A DNA stretch of 64,000 nucleotides from Pseudoroseomonas ludipueritiae. Its GTDB lineage: Bacteria; Pseudomonadota; Alphaproteobacteria; Acetobacterales; Acetobacteraceae. The translations under genes were made by a program, and so were the position numbers. The stretch covers positions 1 to 64,000 of the forward strand of contig NZ_JACTUZ010000005.1 in the NCBI RefSeq assembly GCF_014490445.1. The letters are read 5' to 3'. This document shows, piece by piece, positions 32,025 to 42,706 of this stretch. Under the pieces are notes generated by a model, which saw only the letters and a program-made list of their open reading frames with translations, made no database searches and was not told where the DNA came from. The stretch's first letter is position 1. Each line of letters opens with the position of its first letter.

Positions 32025-34295
32025 TCACGTGCCATCGATATCGAAGCCGATCCGGCGGCGTTGCATCGGCGCCTGCCGCTTCAGGGTGGTGCGCAGCTCC
32101 TCGTATTGCTGTTCCATCTCCGGCGTCACGGAGGCGCGCGATTCGGAGAGGGCCTTCTCGAACTCCGCCTGCCGGATGGCCGGCGTGCCGAGATCCTGCC
32201 GCAGGGCGGAAAGGCCGGCGCGGCGCACCACGTCTCCTAGGTCGGCGCCGGTATAGCCCTGGGTGCGGCGGGCGATCTCCGCCAGGTCCACATCTCCCGC
32301 CAGCGGCATCCCCTGGGTCTGGATGCGCAGGATCTGCTCCCGCCCGGCTTCATCCGGCACCGGCACATAGACCAGCTCGTCGAAGCGGCCGGGCCGCAGC
32401 AGCGCGGGGTCCAGCAGGTTGGGACGGTTGGTGGCACCGATCACCACCACGCCCTGCAACTCCTCCAGCCCGTCCATCTCGGCCAGGATGGTATTCACCA
32501 CCCGCTCCGTCACCTGCGGCTCGCCAAGGCCGCCGCCGCGCGCCGGCACAAGGCTATCGATCTCATCGATGAAGATGACGGTGGGCGCCACCTGCCGGGC
32601 GCGGGCGAAGAGCCGGCTGACCTGCTGCTCGGATTCGCCGAACCACTTGGACAGCAGGTCAGAGGACTTGGTCGCCACGAAATTGGCATTCGCCTCCCGT
32701 GCCACCGCCTTGGCCATCAGGGTCTTGCCCGTGCCTGGTGGGCCGAAGAGCAGAAAGCCCTTGGCCGGGCGGATGCCGAGCCTGCGGAAGGCCTCCGGGT
32801 GCCGCAGGGGCAGTTCCACGCCTTCGCGCAACTGCTCCCGCGCGGCCGCGACGCCGCCAATATCCTCCCAGCGGACATTCGGCACCTGGATCATGATCTC
32901 GCGCAGCGCGGAAGGCTGGATGCGCTTCAGCGCATTCTCGAAATCCGCGCGGCAGACGCGCATCCCGGCCAGAACCTCCGGTGGGATACCCTCGCGCAGG
33001 TTGATCTGCGGCAGCACGCGGCGCACCGCGTCCATCGCGGCCTCCCGCGCCAGGGCGGAGAGGTCGGCGCCGACGAAGCCGTAGCTCATCCGCGCCAGGG
33101 CATCGAGGTCCACATCCTCGCCCAGCGGCATGCCGCGCGTGTGGATGGCCAGCACCTGCCGCCGGCCATCCTGGTCCGGCACGCCGATGATGATCTCGCG
33201 GTCGAAGCGGCCAGGGCGGCGCAGGGCCTCGTCCAGCGCATCGACACGGTTGGTCGCGGCGATGACGACGACGTTCTGGCGCGGCTCCAGCCCATCCATC
33301 AGCGTCAGTAGCTGCGCGACGATGCGGCGCTCCACCTCGCCGCGCGCTTCCTCGCGCTTGGGCGCGATGCTGTCGATCTCGTCAATGAAGATGATGGAAG
33401 GCGCGCGCTTGCCGGCATCCTGGAAGATATCGCGCAGCCGCTGCTCGGACTCGCCGTAGTGGCTGCCCATGATCTCGGGGCCGGCGATGCTGAAGAAGGA
33501 GGCTTCGGATTCATTGGCCACCGCCTTCGCCAGCAGTGTCTTGCCGGTGCCTGGCGGGCCATGCAGAATCACGCCCTTCGGCGGATCAATGCCAAGGCGC
33601 TGGAAGAGTTCCGGATGCCGCAGCGGCAGCTCCACCATCTCCCGCACCTGGTCCACCGCATCGCCCAGGCCGCCGATGTCGTCGTAGGTGACATCGGCGC
33701 GGCGCGTCTCCTTTGGCTCCACATATTGCGGCAGCAACTCGATTTCGGTCTCGGGCTCGATGCGCACGATGCCCTTGGGTGAGGTGCCGACGATGTTCAG
33801 GCGGATTTCCTGCAGCGCATAGGGCTGGCGCTCGTAGAACTGCCGGAAGAATTCGTCCGGCTGCCCACCAGGCCCGCGCTGATAGACCGAGGTGGAGACC
33901 ACATCCCCGGCCACCACCGGCCGGCCGACGAAGGTGCGCCGCAGCGCGTCGCCGGAGCCGGAAAGCCGCAGGTTCTTCTGCGCCGGCGCCACCGTCACCC
34001 GCGCGGCCGGCCGCGCCTGCACCCGCCGCACCTCGATCCGTTCCCCGGCCGTGACGCCCGCATTGGCGCGCTGCAGGCCATCCAGGCGGATGATCTCCAG
34101 GTCCTCGTCCTCAGCGTAGGGCACGACGGCGATGGCGGCGGTATGGCGCTGGCCGACGATCTCCAGCACGTCGCCCTGCTGCATCCCCAGGTTCTGCATC
34201 GCCTTCCGGCTGATGCGGGCAATGCCTTTGCCGACGTCCTCCGGCCGGGCATTCGCGACCTGAACCTGCGCGCCCCTGGGCTCCGTATCCGCCAT
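32025..34295 (-). CDS. CDC48/p97-like AAA+ ATPase with two AAA modules
   Basis: 756 residues. The N-terminal CDC48 double-psi/N domain covers about 10-190 ([37 protein letters not shown]). D1: Walker A GPPGTGKT 246-253, Walker [15 protein letters not shown] about 301-314, AATNR sensor. D2: Walker A GPPGTGKT 518-525, Walker [18 protein letters not shown], arginine-finger segment [11 protein letters not shown]. The order N-D1-D2 is that of archaeal VAT and eukaryotic p97, which unfold proteins. CDC48-type ATPases are rare in bacteria but known in some alphaproteobacteria. No ubiquitin-like or proteasome gene lies nearby; it probably acts as an unfoldase or with a housekeeping protease. Confidence 0.93.
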   Translation of the reverse strand: MADTEPRGAQVQVANARPEDVGKGIARISRKAMQNLGMQQGDVLEIVGQRHTAAIAVVPYAEDEDLEIIRLDGLQRANAGVTAGERIEVRRVQARPAARVTVAPAQKNLRLSGSGDALRRTFVGRPVVAGDVVSTSVYQRGPGGQPDEFFRQFYERQPYALQEIRLNIVGTSPKGIVRIEPETEIELLPQYVEPKETRRADVTYDDIGGLGDAVDQVREMVELPLRHPELFQRLGIDPPKGVILHGPPGTGKTLLAKAVANESEASFFSIAGPEIMGSHYGESEQRLRDIFQDAGKRAPSIIFIDEIDSIAPKREEARGEVERRIVAQLLTLMDGLEPRQNVVVIAATNRVDALDEALRRPGRFDREIIIGVPDQDGRRQVLAIHTRGMPLGEDVDLDALARMSYGFVGADLSALAREAAMDAVRRVLPQINLREGIPPEVLAGMRVCRADFENALKRIQPSALREIMIQVPNVRWEDIGGVAAAREQLREGVELPLRHPEAFRRLGIRPAKGFLLFGPPGTGKTLMAKAVAREANANFVATKSSDLLSKWFGESEQQVSRLFARARQVAPTVIFIDEIDSLVPARGGGLGEPQVTERVVNTILAEMDGLEELQGVVVIGATNRPNLLDPALLRPGRFDELVYVPVPDEAGREQILRIQTQGMPLAGDVDLAEIARRTQGYTGADLGDVVRRAGLSALRQDLGTPAIRQAEFEKALSESRASVTPEMEQQYEELRTTLKRQAPMQRRRIGFDIDGT

Positions 34296-34422
34296 AGCGT
34301 CGTCACCTCTTCACGGCCTGCGTCTGGCCGTGTGATGCGAGGCTCCACGACCCGGGTCCGCGGGGTTAACGACGGGCCGGGCATATGGTTACGGCGGCTC
34401 CGGGACAGGGCTCCGGGCGCCC

Positions 34423-36597
34423 TCAGGCCAGGGCGTCGATCGGGATCATCACGATGGCGCGGAGGCCGGGGTGGTTGGAGGCGAATTCCAGCTCGCCATC
34501 CAGCCCCGAGGTCAGCATCTCGATCATGCTGCTGCCGAAGCCCTTGCCCGGCTTCACCGCGCCGGTGCCCTTATCCGCCACCACCAGCCGGATGCGGCTG
34601 CCATGCTGCTCCACGGCGATGGAGATCGGGCCTTCGGTGCCGTCATAGGCATATTTGCTGGCATTGATCACCAGCTCCGTCAGAATCAGTCCGACATGGA
34701 TGCTGCGGTCGGCTGACATCAGCACCGGCGCCAGGTCCACCTGCATCTGGCGCGCCCAGCCGTCGCCCATGGACTGCGCCAGGTCGTGGCACAGTTCCTC
34801 CAGGTAGCGGCCCAGGTCCACGGTCTCCATCTGCTCGTCACGGTACAGGCGTCGATGCACCAGGGAGACGGCCGCGAGCCGCCGCCGTGCCTCGGAGAGA
34901 TAGGCCGTCAGGCGCGCATCGTCATTCTCATTCGCCTGCAGCGCCATATAGGAGGAGACGAGCTGCAGGCTGTTCTGGACGCGGTGGTTCACCTCCCGCA
35001 TCAGGTAATCCTTCTGCAGGAGCAGGTGGTCGCGCTCCCGCAGGGCGGCATCCAGCTCCTGGTTCAGGCGCACCAGCTCGCGCTGGCGATAGGCATCGGC
35101 GATCCCGTCGCGCAGCCGGGCGGCGGCGGCGACATCCTCCAGGCTCCAGGGCTCGGAGCGGCCGCGCACCGTCTCGTGCCAGTCCTCGAAGGAGGCGCGG
35201 GGGGTCAGCACGGCGCCAGGCACCAGGCCGACGCCCTTGTGCGGGTTGCCCGCCCAGTTCACCAGTTCCACCTTCTCCGCCCGGAACCACAGCAGCATGC
35301 CATCCGGGGCGCCGGTGCCGGGCAGCGGCGTGGCCAGCAGCCCGCTGCCGATGGCCGTGAAGTGCTGTGCCGGGCCATGCTGCCGGGCAAGTTCATGGCT
35401 ACGGAAGGGGGCCTGGGCCCCATGCTGCCGCACCCGTTCCGCCAGCCCCGGCCAATATTGCCGGTCCGGCACATGGCCGGCGGTGGCATGGCCATCCGCC
35501 ATCAGGGCCAGGAAGCCGCTGGCGCCGAGCATCTGCATCAGGTCGCCGGAAAGGTCCTGCATCACCTCGGCCGTGACGCCCTGGCGGCCAAGCCGGGCCA
35601 GCACCGCATCCTCCGCGGAGCGCAGGCGCAGCCGCTCACGGTAGGTCTCGGCCTCCTCACGGGCCCGGATCTGCCGCGCCAGCCCGCCGGCCAGGGCACG
35701 GCAGGCGGCACGCGCCTCGTAGCTCATGCCGCGCGGCGTGCGGTTATGGCAGGCGATCAGCCCCCAGAGCACGCCATCCTGCACAATGGAGATGGAGGCG
35801 CTGGCATCCAGCCCCATGTTCCTCATGTATTGCAGGTGAATGGGCGAGACGCTGCGCAGCGTCAGGTCGCTCATGTCCAGCTCGGCCATGGCGGGCGAGG
35901 CCGAGCGCAGCGGCGCCGGCGTGTAATGGACATCCGGAATGACCCGCACCCGATTGCGGATATAGAGGCGCCGCGCCTGCTGCGGCACGTCCGAGGCCGG
36001 GAAGCGGTGGTTCAGGAAGCTCGGCAGCGCGGGGTCCCGCGCCTCGGCGATCACCGCGCCAGTGCCGTCGTCGAGGAAGCGGTAGATCATCACCCGGTCG
36101 AAGCCGGTGACCTGGCGGAAGGTCACGGCGGCATGGTCGCAGAGCGTGGTGAGGCCGCTGGCACGCTCGAAGGCCGTGGCGGCACGGTCCAGCGCCAGCA
36201 GCGTTTCGGTGGCCGACATGGTCTCGGCCGAGGCTGGTTCCAGTTCGACCAGGATAAAGGGGCCGCTGCGATGCAGTGCCGCGTCGAATGTTTCCGTGGT
36301 GCCATGCAGGCCGGCCAGGCGCAGCACGCCGCCAGGGCCGGGCTGCACCTCGTCCAGCACCATGGCCAGGTCATGGCCGAGCACCTCGCTGAGCGGGTGG
36401 CCCAGCCATTCCTGCCGCAGGCGGGCCTCCAGTTCGCCGGCTCCGGCCACGACCATCAGGGATGCGGCGTCGGCGACCAGGAGCAGGCCATGGGGCTGGA
36501 TGGCTCCTGGAACATGAATGGGCTCTCGGTCACAGGATGCCAGATCGGCTGCGGTGATAACCGATGGACCAGGGGTGAGCCGTGCTTTGGAAGCCAT
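34423..36597 (-). CDS. Bacteriophytochrome sensor histidine kinase (HWE/HisKA_2 type)
   Basis: 724 residues in the order PAS-GAF-PHY-kinase. The N-terminal Cys22 in ASCDREPIHVPGAIQPHG aligns with the biliverdin-attachment Cys of bacteriophytochromes. The GAF domain has FPASDVPQQARRLY, the PHY tongue has PRASFEDWHE. The kinase dimerisation region reads REVNHRVQNSLQLVSSYM with the phospho-accepting His, and the ATPase has LTELVINASKYAY and GFGSSMIEML. It should sense red/far-red light. No heme oxygenase gene for biliverdin is in the window. It is divergent (about 145 bases) from the GAF kinase-like protein and response regulator. Confidence 0.92.
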   Translation of the reverse strand: MASKARLTPGPSVITAADLASCDREPIHVPGAIQPHGLLLVADAASLMVVAGAGELEARLRQEWLGHPLSEVLGHDLAMVLDEVQPGPGGVLRLAGLHGTTETFDAALHRSGPFILVELEPASAETMSATETLLALDRAATAFERASGLTTLCDHAAVTFRQVTGFDRVMIYRFLDDGTGAVIAEARDPALPSFLNHRFPASDVPQQARRLYIRNRVRVIPDVHYTPAPLRSASPAMAELDMSDLTLRSVSPIHLQYMRNMGLDASASISIVQDGVLWGLIACHNRTPRGMSYEARAACRALAGGLARQIRAREEAETYRERLRLRSAEDAVLARLGRQGVTAEVMQDLSGDLMQMLGASGFLALMADGHATAGHVPDRQYWPGLAERVRQHGAQAPFRSHELARQHGPAQHFTAIGSGLLATPLPGTGAPDGMLLWFRAEKVELVNWAGNPHKGVGLVPGAVLTPRASFEDWHETVRGRSEPWSLEDVAAAARLRDGIADAYRQRELVRLNQELDAALRERDHLLLQKDYLMREVNHRVQNSLQLVSSYMALQANENDDARLTAYLSEARRRLAAVSLVHRRLYRDEQMETVDLGRYLEELCHDLAQSMGDGWARQMQVDLAPVLMSADRSIHVGLILTELVINASKYAYDGTEGPISIAVEQHGSRIRLVVADKGTGAVKPGKGFGSSMIEMLTSGLDGELEFASNHPGLRAIVMIPIDALA

Positions 36598-36741
36598 GGC
36601 TTACCTTAGCACGGATGCCGCCCACGGCCAGGAAAACCGCTTTCCAGATGGTAAAAGCGATGTTCTTTTCGTTTTAGAAACAGAAACTTAAGGAACAATA
36701 CCAAGGTAGACCCAAAGCTTATTTCTTGCGATAAGCGCCGG

Positions 36742-37938
36742 ATGAATCGGCTCGAGATGACCATGGAAGCCCCCCCGGCGGCCGCAGCCAGCCTGGACCC
36801 CGTGGCCAGCCAGGCCGCTGTCGTGGCGCAGGGCCGGCCGCTGCGCTTCCTGGCCCTGATCGCCGAGGCCGCTGCCCAGCTTCTCGCGGCGGATGATCCT
36901 TCGGGCATGGTGGACGACCTTTTCCGCCTGATCCAGACCGAGTTGCGGCTGGATGTCTTCGTCAACTACCGCCTCACCGAAGCTGGCCTGCTGAAGCTGG
37001 AGGCCCATGGCGGCCTGACCCCCGCCGAGGTAGAGGCCGTGGCCACACTGGAGCTGGGGCAGGCCATCTGCGGCCGGGTGGCGCAGAACCTGAAGCCCTG
37101 CCACGCCGTGGCGGTGCAAAGCTCGAACGATCCCACCGCGACCTTCGTGCGGCAGGTCGGACTGAATGCCTATGCCTGCGCGCCGCTGGTGCAGGGCGAC
37201 CAGCTGCTGGGGACGCTGAGCTTCGGCCGCCGCTGGGCGGAACGCTTCGAAGAAGATGAACTCAACTTCCTGCACACCATCTGCCACTACGTGGCCCTGG
37301 CCAAGCACCGGCTGCGGACGGAGCAGGAGCTTCGCCATGCCCTGGCGGTTCAGGAAGGGCTGTTGCAGGAACTCAACCACCGCGTCCGCAACTCGCTGCA
37401 GCTCGTGATCGGCGTGCTGGCGATGGAGGAGAGCGATGTGCCGCCCGAATGCCGCGCGGCCATCGCGGGGACGCGGCAGAGGATCCTGGTCATCGCCTCG
37501 GTGCATCAGCGCCTTTATGGAAAGTCACGGCTGAACGGCATCGAGATCGGCGGCCTGTTGCGGGACCTTGCATCCAGCGCCGGCAATGGCCCGGTTCCGG
37601 TGGAATGCGAGATCGAGGGCACCTGCGTGCTGCCGGTGGAACGCGCCGTGGCGCTGGCCCTGATCTTCGATGACCTGCTGCGCGCCCGGCTGGCCGCCCA
37701 GCCCGAGGGCGACCTGTCGCCGGTCCGCTGCGCGCTGGAGCAAGTGCCGAGCAACCGTCTGCGCCTCTGGCTGGAAGGCAGTGCGCCGGCCGGCACCGCC
37801 GGGCCCCCCGCCCAGGCCGCGGGGCGGGTGCTGCGGGCGCTGATCCACCAGCTGCGGGCGAGGCTGACGGGGCATCCGGCCCGGGACGCCCGCTGCCTCC
37901 TGGAGCTTTCCGTCGGCGAGCGGCTGGATACTGCGTGA
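36742..37938 (+). CDS. GAF-domain kinase-like protein with degenerate ATPase domain
   Basis: 398 residues. A GAF domain (about 35-190) is followed by a HisKA_2-type dimerisation region, LLQELNHRVRNSLQLVIGVL, with the phospho-accepting His213. The part that should be the ATPase domain (about 280-398) lacks the N-box: the expected ELVxNAxKY stretch reads ALIFDDLLRARLAA, and no G1/G2 glycine boxes are seen, only hydrophobic shape (RVLRALIHQLRARLTG). It may be a pseudokinase that receives phosphate from, or regulates, another kinase such as the divergent phytochrome. Its stop overlaps the response-regulator start by 4 bases, so they are coupled. Confidence 0.82.
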   Translation: MNRLEMTMEAPPAAAASLDPVASQAAVVAQGRPLRFLALIAEAAAQLLAADDPSGMVDDLFRLIQTELRLDVFVNYRLTEAGLLKLEAHGGLTPAEVEAVATLELGQAICGRVAQNLKPCHAVAVQSSNDPTATFVRQVGLNAYACAPLVQGDQLLGTLSFGRRWAERFEEDELNFLHTICHYVALAKHRLRTEQELRHALAVQEGLLQELNHRVRNSLQLVIGVLAMEESDVPPECRAAIAGTRQRILVIASVHQRLYGKSRLNGIEIGGLLRDLASSAGNGPVPVECEIEGTCVLPVERAVALALIFDDLLRARLAAQPEGDLSPVRCALEQVPSNRLRLWLEGSAPAGTAGPPAQAAGRVLRALIHQLRARLTGHPARDARCLLELSVGERLDTA

Positions 37939-38354
37939 CCACGGGCTCGGAACGGGCCCTGCGCATCCTCGTGGTGGAGGATGAGGCGATCGTGGCCATG
38001 CTGATCGGTGACATCATCGAAGGCATGGGGCATGCCGTGGCCGGCGTCGCGGACACGGCGCCGGAGGCCATCTGGCTGGCCGGCAGCGAGCATCCGGACC
38101 TCGCGCTCTGCGACATCAAGCTGCTGGGGGGCGACAGCGGCCTGGACGTCGCGGCGGCCTTGCGCCCGCTGGGTATCCCCTGTGTCTTCGTCAGCGGCAA
38201 TTGCCCTGGTCCGGAAGCTGGGCAAGGCATCGCCATCGGCTGCGTCCTGAAGCCCTTCCGCCCTGGCACGGTGGAGGAGGCTATTCGCCTTGCGACCCGC
38301 GTGAAGGCTGGGGAGGCGCCCGGCCGTGTCCCTGTGGGCATGACCCTCTACTAA
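37935..38354 (+). CDS. Single-domain response regulator
   Basis: 139 residues from GTG 37935, overlapping the previous stop (GTGA). The receiver fold is complete: acidic pair in LVVEDEAIV, phospho-acceptor Asp60 in [11 protein letters not shown], Ser in VFVSGNC and Lys in CVLKPFRPG. There is no output domain. It is the natural partner of the kinase-like protein before it and possibly of the divergent bacteriophytochrome, as in HWE-kinase systems with stand-alone receivers. Confidence 0.9.
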   Translation: MTTGSERALRILVVEDEAIVAMLIGDIIEGMGHAVAGVADTAPEAIWLAGSEHPDLALCDIKLLGGDSGLDVAAALRPLGIPCVFVSGNCPGPEAGQGIAIGCVLKPFRPGTVEEAIRLATRVKAGEAPGRVPVGMTLY

Positions 38355-38538
38355 GGCACCGCTGCTCAGCGGCGGCAGAAGCGGCGGTTGCGCTCCTACA
38401 CTCAGTTGTGCGCCGCACCGCGGCAGCCGAAGCTCTCTTTCTTTCATTGAACTAAAACAAGGTCCGCCTGCGGCAGGGCCCGTGTCGGCTGCCGCCTGGC
38501 AGCCGCTCCGCGCCGCGCTGGCTGAATATGAGGTGGTC

Positions 38539-38991
38539 ATGATCTCTCTCGCGGTGAACGGCTCCAACCACGAGGTCGATGTCCCACCGGACATGCCGCT
38601 GCTGTGGGTCCTGCGCGATGTCATTGGCCTGATGGGCACGAAGTTCGGCTGCGGCATCGCTCAATGCGGCGCCTGCACCGTGCATCTGGATGGCAAGCCA
38701 GTCCGCTCCTGCATCCTGCCGGTGAGCTCCGTGGGCAGCCGCCAGGTGACGACGGTGGAAGCCGTGGGGCAGAACCCGGCCGGCAAGAAGATCCAGGAAG
38801 CCTGGATCGACCTCGATGTGCCGCAATGCGGCTATTGCCAGTCCGGGCAGATCATGTCCGCGGCGGCCCTGCTGGAGCGTGTGCCGGAGCCCAGCGACGC
38901 CGATATCGATTCCGCCATGTCAGGCAATATCTGCCGCTGCGGCACCTATCCGCGCATCCGCGCCGCCATCAAGCAGGCATCGCAGGCATGA
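38539..38991 (+). CDS. [2Fe-2S] subunit of a molybdenum hydroxylase (IorA/AldG-like)
   Basis: 150 residues from ATG 38539; an in-frame start at 38482 would add 19 residues not seen in the family. The plant-type cluster motif is [20 protein letters not shown] and the second cluster is in [10 protein letters not shown] and [10 protein letters not shown]. It transfers electrons from the Mo centre of the next gene's product. The stop overlaps the Mo-subunit start (ATGA), and a triheme cytochrome c gene follows, as in the three-gene aldehyde-dehydrogenase loci of acetic acid bacteria. Confidence 0.92.
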   Translation: MISLAVNGSNHEVDVPPDMPLLWVLRDVIGLMGTKFGCGIAQCGACTVHLDGKPVRSCILPVSSVGSRQVTTVEAVGQNPAGKKIQEAWIDLDVPQCGYCQSGQIMSAAALLERVPEPSDADIDSAMSGNICRCGTYPRIRAAIKQASQA

Positions 38992-41315
38992 CCGCCGCCG
39001 GCAAGGAGATGGCGCCGGTGCTGACGGGCCCGTCCTATGGCCGGGTGGAAGCCGGCACGATGCCACGGCGTGGCCTGCTGGGCACCGGCCTCGTGCTGGC
39101 CTTCGCGGCGCTCGGCCGCAGGAAGGCGCATGCGGCGGGCGAGCAGCCCGGGCTGCGATCCCTGCAGAACGAGGCGGGCGGCGGCAAGACCGGCGATGCC
39201 TTCCAGGGCTTCGCGCCCGGTGGCTTCATCCGCATCGCGCCCGATGGCGGCGTGACGCTGATCATGCCGAATGCCGAGATGGGGCAGGGCATCTACACCG
39301 CCGAGGCCACGCTGCTGGCGGAGGAGCTGGAGGTTGGGCTGGACCAGGTGAAGCTGGAGGCCGCGCCGCCCAACGAGGACCTTTACAAGCAGCCGCTGCT
39401 GCAATCGCAATCCACCGGCGGTTCCACCTCGGTGCGCGGCGCCTGGGTGCCGCTGCGGCAGGCCGGCGCCGCCGCCCGCACCATGCTGGTCGGCGCCGCC
39501 GCCGCCCGCTGGGGTGTGCCGGCCGCCGAATGCACGGCCCAGCGTGGCGCGGTCACGCATGGCCCCAGCGGCCGCAGCCTGAGCTATGGCGAATTGGTGG
39601 AAGACGCCGGGCGCCAGCCGGTGCCGCAGGACGTGCCGCTGAAGGACCCGGCGCAGTGGCAGATCATCGGCAAGCCGGTCAAGCGCCTGGACACGCCCGG
39701 CAAGACGGATGGCAGCGCCGTATTCGGCATCGATATCCGCCTGCCCGACATGAAGGTGGCGGCGGTCTCCGCCTGCCCGGTCTTCGGCGGCAAGCTGCGC
39801 GGGCTCGACGAGGCCGCGGCCCGCGCCACGCCGGGCGTGCGCGACATCATCCGCATCGAGGATGCCGTGGCGGTGGTGGGTGACCATTACTGGGCCGCGG
39901 CACAGGGCCTGCGCGCCCTGCGGATCGATTGGGACAATGGCCCGAATGCCAAGGTTTCCAGCAGCGAGGTGATCGGCAGGCTGCGGGAGGCCTATGGCAA
40001 GCGGCCCGCCGTGCAAGCGCGGCACGATGGCGATGTCGATGGTGCCATGGCCCGCGCCGCCAAGCGCGTGGAAGCGGCCTACGAACTGCCCTTCCTGGCG
40101 CATGCCACGATGGAGCCGATCAACACCACCATCCATGTCCGCCCCGATGGCTGCGACATCTGGGTGGGCACGCAGGTCCCCACCGTGGCGCAGAGCATCG
40201 CGGCGAAGGTGCTGGGCCTGCCGCCGGAGAAGGTGGCGATCCATAACCAGCTGATCGGCGGTGGCTTCGGGCGGCGGCTGGTGGCGGATTCCATCGGGCA
40301 GGCCGCCGCCATCGCCAAGCAGGTCAGCTACCCGCTGAAGATCGTCTGGAGCCGCGAGGAGGACATCCAGCACGACTTCTACCGGCCTGCCTATTACGAC
40401 CGCATCTCCGCCGGCCTGGGGCCGGACGGGCTGCCGGTCGCCTGGGTGGACCATGTCACCGGCGGCTCGGTGATGGGGCATTACTTCCCGGGTGGATTGC
40501 CGGAAGGCAAGCTGGACGCGGATGCCGTGGAAGGTGCCCAGCAGCCGCCCTACGACCTTCCCGCCGTGCATGTGGACTGGACGCGGGAGGACCCGCCGGT
40601 GCCCATCACCTGGTGGCGCGGCGTCGGGCCGACCCACAATGTCTATGTGGTCGAGTCCTTCATGGACGAGCTGGCCCATGCCGCCGGCCGCGACCCCGTC
40701 GATTACCGCCGCGCGCTGCTGGGGAAGCTGCCGCGCGCCCGCGCGGTGCTGGACCTCGCCGCCGAGAAATCCGGCTGGGGCACGCCGCTTCCGGCCGGAT
40801 GCGGGCGTGGGGTGTCGCTGCATGACAGCTTCGGCAGCTACCTGGCGGTGGTGGTGGAAGTCGCTGTCTCCGACCTGGGCGAGGTCAAGCTGAGGCGCGT
40901 GGTGGCGGCGGTGGACTGCGGCCAGACCATCAACCCCGATACCGTCGCGGCGCAGATCGAGGGCGGGCTCGTCTTCGGCCTCTCCGCCGCGCTCTACAGC
41001 GACATCACCTTCGAGGGCGGCCGTGTGCAGCAAAGCAACTTCAACGACTACCGCATGATGCGCATGAACGAGACGCCGCCTCTCGAGGTCCACCAGATCC
41101 GCAACAGCGAGAACCCTGGTGGCATCGGCGAGAACGGCACCGTCTCGGCCGCGCCGGCCCTGGCCAACGCGGTCTTCGCGGCCACCGGCAAGCGCCTGCG
41201 CCGTTACCCGATCGACCGGCGGGAACTGATCCGCACCGAAACCAGCACGCGTACCTCGTCCCTCTCGCCGGGGCAGGGCCGCGACGTCGCCGCGCTCGCG
41301 CCGGCCGGGCGGTAG
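38988..41315 (+). CDS. Molybdopterin-cytosine-dinucleotide subunit (IorB/AldH-like oxidoreductase)
   Basis: 775 residues. A twin-arginine-like N terminus ([20 protein letters not shown]) suggests export by Tat with its folded cofactor. Molybdenum hydroxylase motifs: [26 protein letters not shown] (cofactor binding), [11 protein letters not shown] and [20 protein letters not shown] with the catalytic Glu. It belongs to the isoquinoline 1-oxidoreductase beta-type group, which includes membrane-bound aldehyde dehydrogenases. The adjacent [2Fe-2S] and triheme cytochrome subunits make a complete three-part enzyme feeding electrons to the respiratory chain. Substrate (aldehyde or N-heterocycle) not resolved. 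Confidence 0.9.
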   Translation: MTAAGKEMAPVLTGPSYGRVEAGTMPRRGLLGTGLVLAFAALGRRKAHAAGEQPGLRSLQNEAGGGKTGDAFQGFAPGGFIRIAPDGGVTLIMPNAEMGQGIYTAEATLLAEELEVGLDQVKLEAAPPNEDLYKQPLLQSQSTGGSTSVRGAWVPLRQAGAAARTMLVGAAAARWGVPAAECTAQRGAVTHGPSGRSLSYGELVEDAGRQPVPQDVPLKDPAQWQIIGKPVKRLDTPGKTDGSAVFGIDIRLPDMKVAAVSACPVFGGKLRGLDEAAARATPGVRDIIRIEDAVAVVGDHYWAAAQGLRALRIDWDNGPNAKVSSSEVIGRLREAYGKRPAVQARHDGDVDGAMARAAKRVEAAYELPFLAHATMEPINTTIHVRPDGCDIWVGTQVPTVAQSIAAKVLGLPPEKVAIHNQLIGGGFGRRLVADSIGQAAAIAKQVSYPLKIVWSREEDIQHDFYRPAYYDRISAGLGPDGLPVAWVDHVTGGSVMGHYFPGGLPEGKLDADAVEGAQQPPYDLPAVHVDWTREDPPVPITWWRGVGPTHNVYVVESFMDELAHAAGRDPVDYRRALLGKLPRARAVLDLAAEKSGWGTPLPAGCGRGVSLHDSFGSYLAVVVEVAVSDLGEVKLRRVVAAVDCGQTINPDTVAAQIEGGLVFGLSAALYSDITFEGGRVQQSNFNDYRMMRMNETPPLEVHQIRNSENPGGIGENGTVSAAPALANAVFAATGKRLRRYPIDRRELIRTETSTRTSSLSPGQGRDVAALAPAGR

Positions 41316-41322
41316 AGCGCCG

Positions 41323-42639
41323 ATGCGCCGCTTAGGTTTGGCCATCCTGGCTGTGGTCGTTGTCGTGGCTGTCGGTGCCGCGGCTTTCTTCTTCTGGCCG
41401 GCGCGGCTGGAGGATGTCAGTGAGGCACGGTCCCGCATGCCGCCGGGTGAGGCCACGATCCGCCGGGGCGAATACATTGCCCGCGCGGCGGATTGCGAGG
41501 CCTGCCACACGCTGGGCAATGGCACGCGCTACGCGGGTGGCCTGCCGTTCCACCTGCCCTTCGGCACCATCTATGCCACCAACATCACGCCGGACAAGGA
41601 GACCGGCATCGGCGAGTGGAGCGACGCGGAATTCGTGCGCGCCCTGCACCACGGCGTCAGCCGCGATGGACGGAATCTTTATCCGGCCTTCCCCTATACC
41701 GCTTATGCCATGATGAGCACCGAGGATGCCTTGGCGCTGAAGGATTATCTCTTCAGCCTGCCGCCAGCGAAGTCGGTGACGCCCGCCGCGGACCTCAGCT
41801 TCCCCTTCAACCAGCGTTACGCGATGCGCGCCTGGAACCTGCTGTTCAAGCCGACCCCTGGCTTCAGGACGGACCCGCAACAATCGGAGGAATGGAACCG
41901 CGGCGCCTATCTGGTTGAAGGGCTGGGCCATTGCGGTGAATGCCACACGCCGCGCAACCCGCTCTACGCGTTGGATGGCGGCAAGAAGTTCGCTGGCGCC
42001 GTCACGGCCGGCTGGAAGGCCTATAACCTGACCTCGAACAAGGAATTCGGCATCGGCGGCTGGTCGGACCAGCAGATTGCCGACTACCTGTCCAAGGGCC
42101 ATGCCGAGGGACGTGGCGCCGCTTCCGGCAGCATGGCGGAGGCCGTGGAATACAGCCTGCGCTACCTGACGCCGGAAGACATCCGCGCCATGGTCACCTA
42201 CCTGCGCGGCATTCCGCCTCAGCGCAGCGAAGGTGACGCTTCGGTGAACCTGGACCCGCCGGCGGTGCGCGCGCCCAATGCCTTCACCCCCTTGCCGGAG
42301 CAGGTGAAGGAAGCGTCGCTGGGCCTGACACTCTTTCAGGGCGCCTGCGCGAGCTGCCATGCCTGGAATGGCGAGGGTTTGCAGCATCCGCATGCGGCAT
42401 TGGTCGGCAGCCAGTCCGTCAATGACCCGAAGGGCACGAATGTGTTGCAGGTCATCCTGCATGGCAGCCACATGAAGACCAACGAAGGCGATGTCTTCAT
42501 GCCCTCCTTCAGCCACGCCTATCTGGATACCGAGATCGCCGCCCTGGCCAACTACGTCATCGGTCATTTCGGCGGCAAGCAATCCGCCATCACCGCCGCC
42601 GATGTGGCGGCGGCGCGCAAGGCCAGCGCCACGCCGTAA
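41323..42639 (+). CDS. Triheme cytochrome c subunit (AldF/AdhB-like)
   Basis: 438 residues. An N-terminal membrane anchor (LGLAILAVVVVVAVGAAAFF) is followed by three c-type heme sites: CEACHTLG, CGECHTPR and CASCHAWN. The size and three-heme layout match the cytochrome subunits of acetic-acid-bacterial alcohol and aldehyde dehydrogenases, which pass electrons to ubiquinone. It starts 7 bases after the Mo-subunit stop, so the three genes form one operon. Membrane-anchored, periplasm-facing. Confidence 0.92.
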   Translation: MRRLGLAILAVVVVVAVGAAAFFFWPARLEDVSEARSRMPPGEATIRRGEYIARAADCEACHTLGNGTRYAGGLPFHLPFGTIYATNITPDKETGIGEWSDAEFVRALHHGVSRDGRNLYPAFPYTAYAMMSTEDALALKDYLFSLPPAKSVTPAADLSFPFNQRYAMRAWNLLFKPTPGFRTDPQQSEEWNRGAYLVEGLGHCGECHTPRNPLYALDGGKKFAGAVTAGWKAYNLTSNKEFGIGGWSDQQIADYLSKGHAEGRGAASGSMAEAVEYSLRYLTPEDIRAMVTYLRGIPPQRSEGDASVNLDPPAVRAPNAFTPLPEQVKEASLGLTLFQGACASCHAWNGEGLQHPHAALVGSQSVNDPKGTNVLQVILHGSHMKTNEGDVFMPSFSHAYLDTEIAALANYVIGHFGGKQSAITAADVAAARKASATP

Positions 42640-42706
42640 CATCGGCCTCGTCTTCGTCACGGGTTTGGGGGCATGATGCCCGCCACCTGTGGCGAGGAGT
42701 GGCGGC

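Noticed and set aside
38946-41525. An 859-codon minus-strand frame opposite the first molybdenum subunit
   Set aside because: The opposite strand encodes a clear molybdopterin enzyme with cofactor motifs; the antisense product has none.
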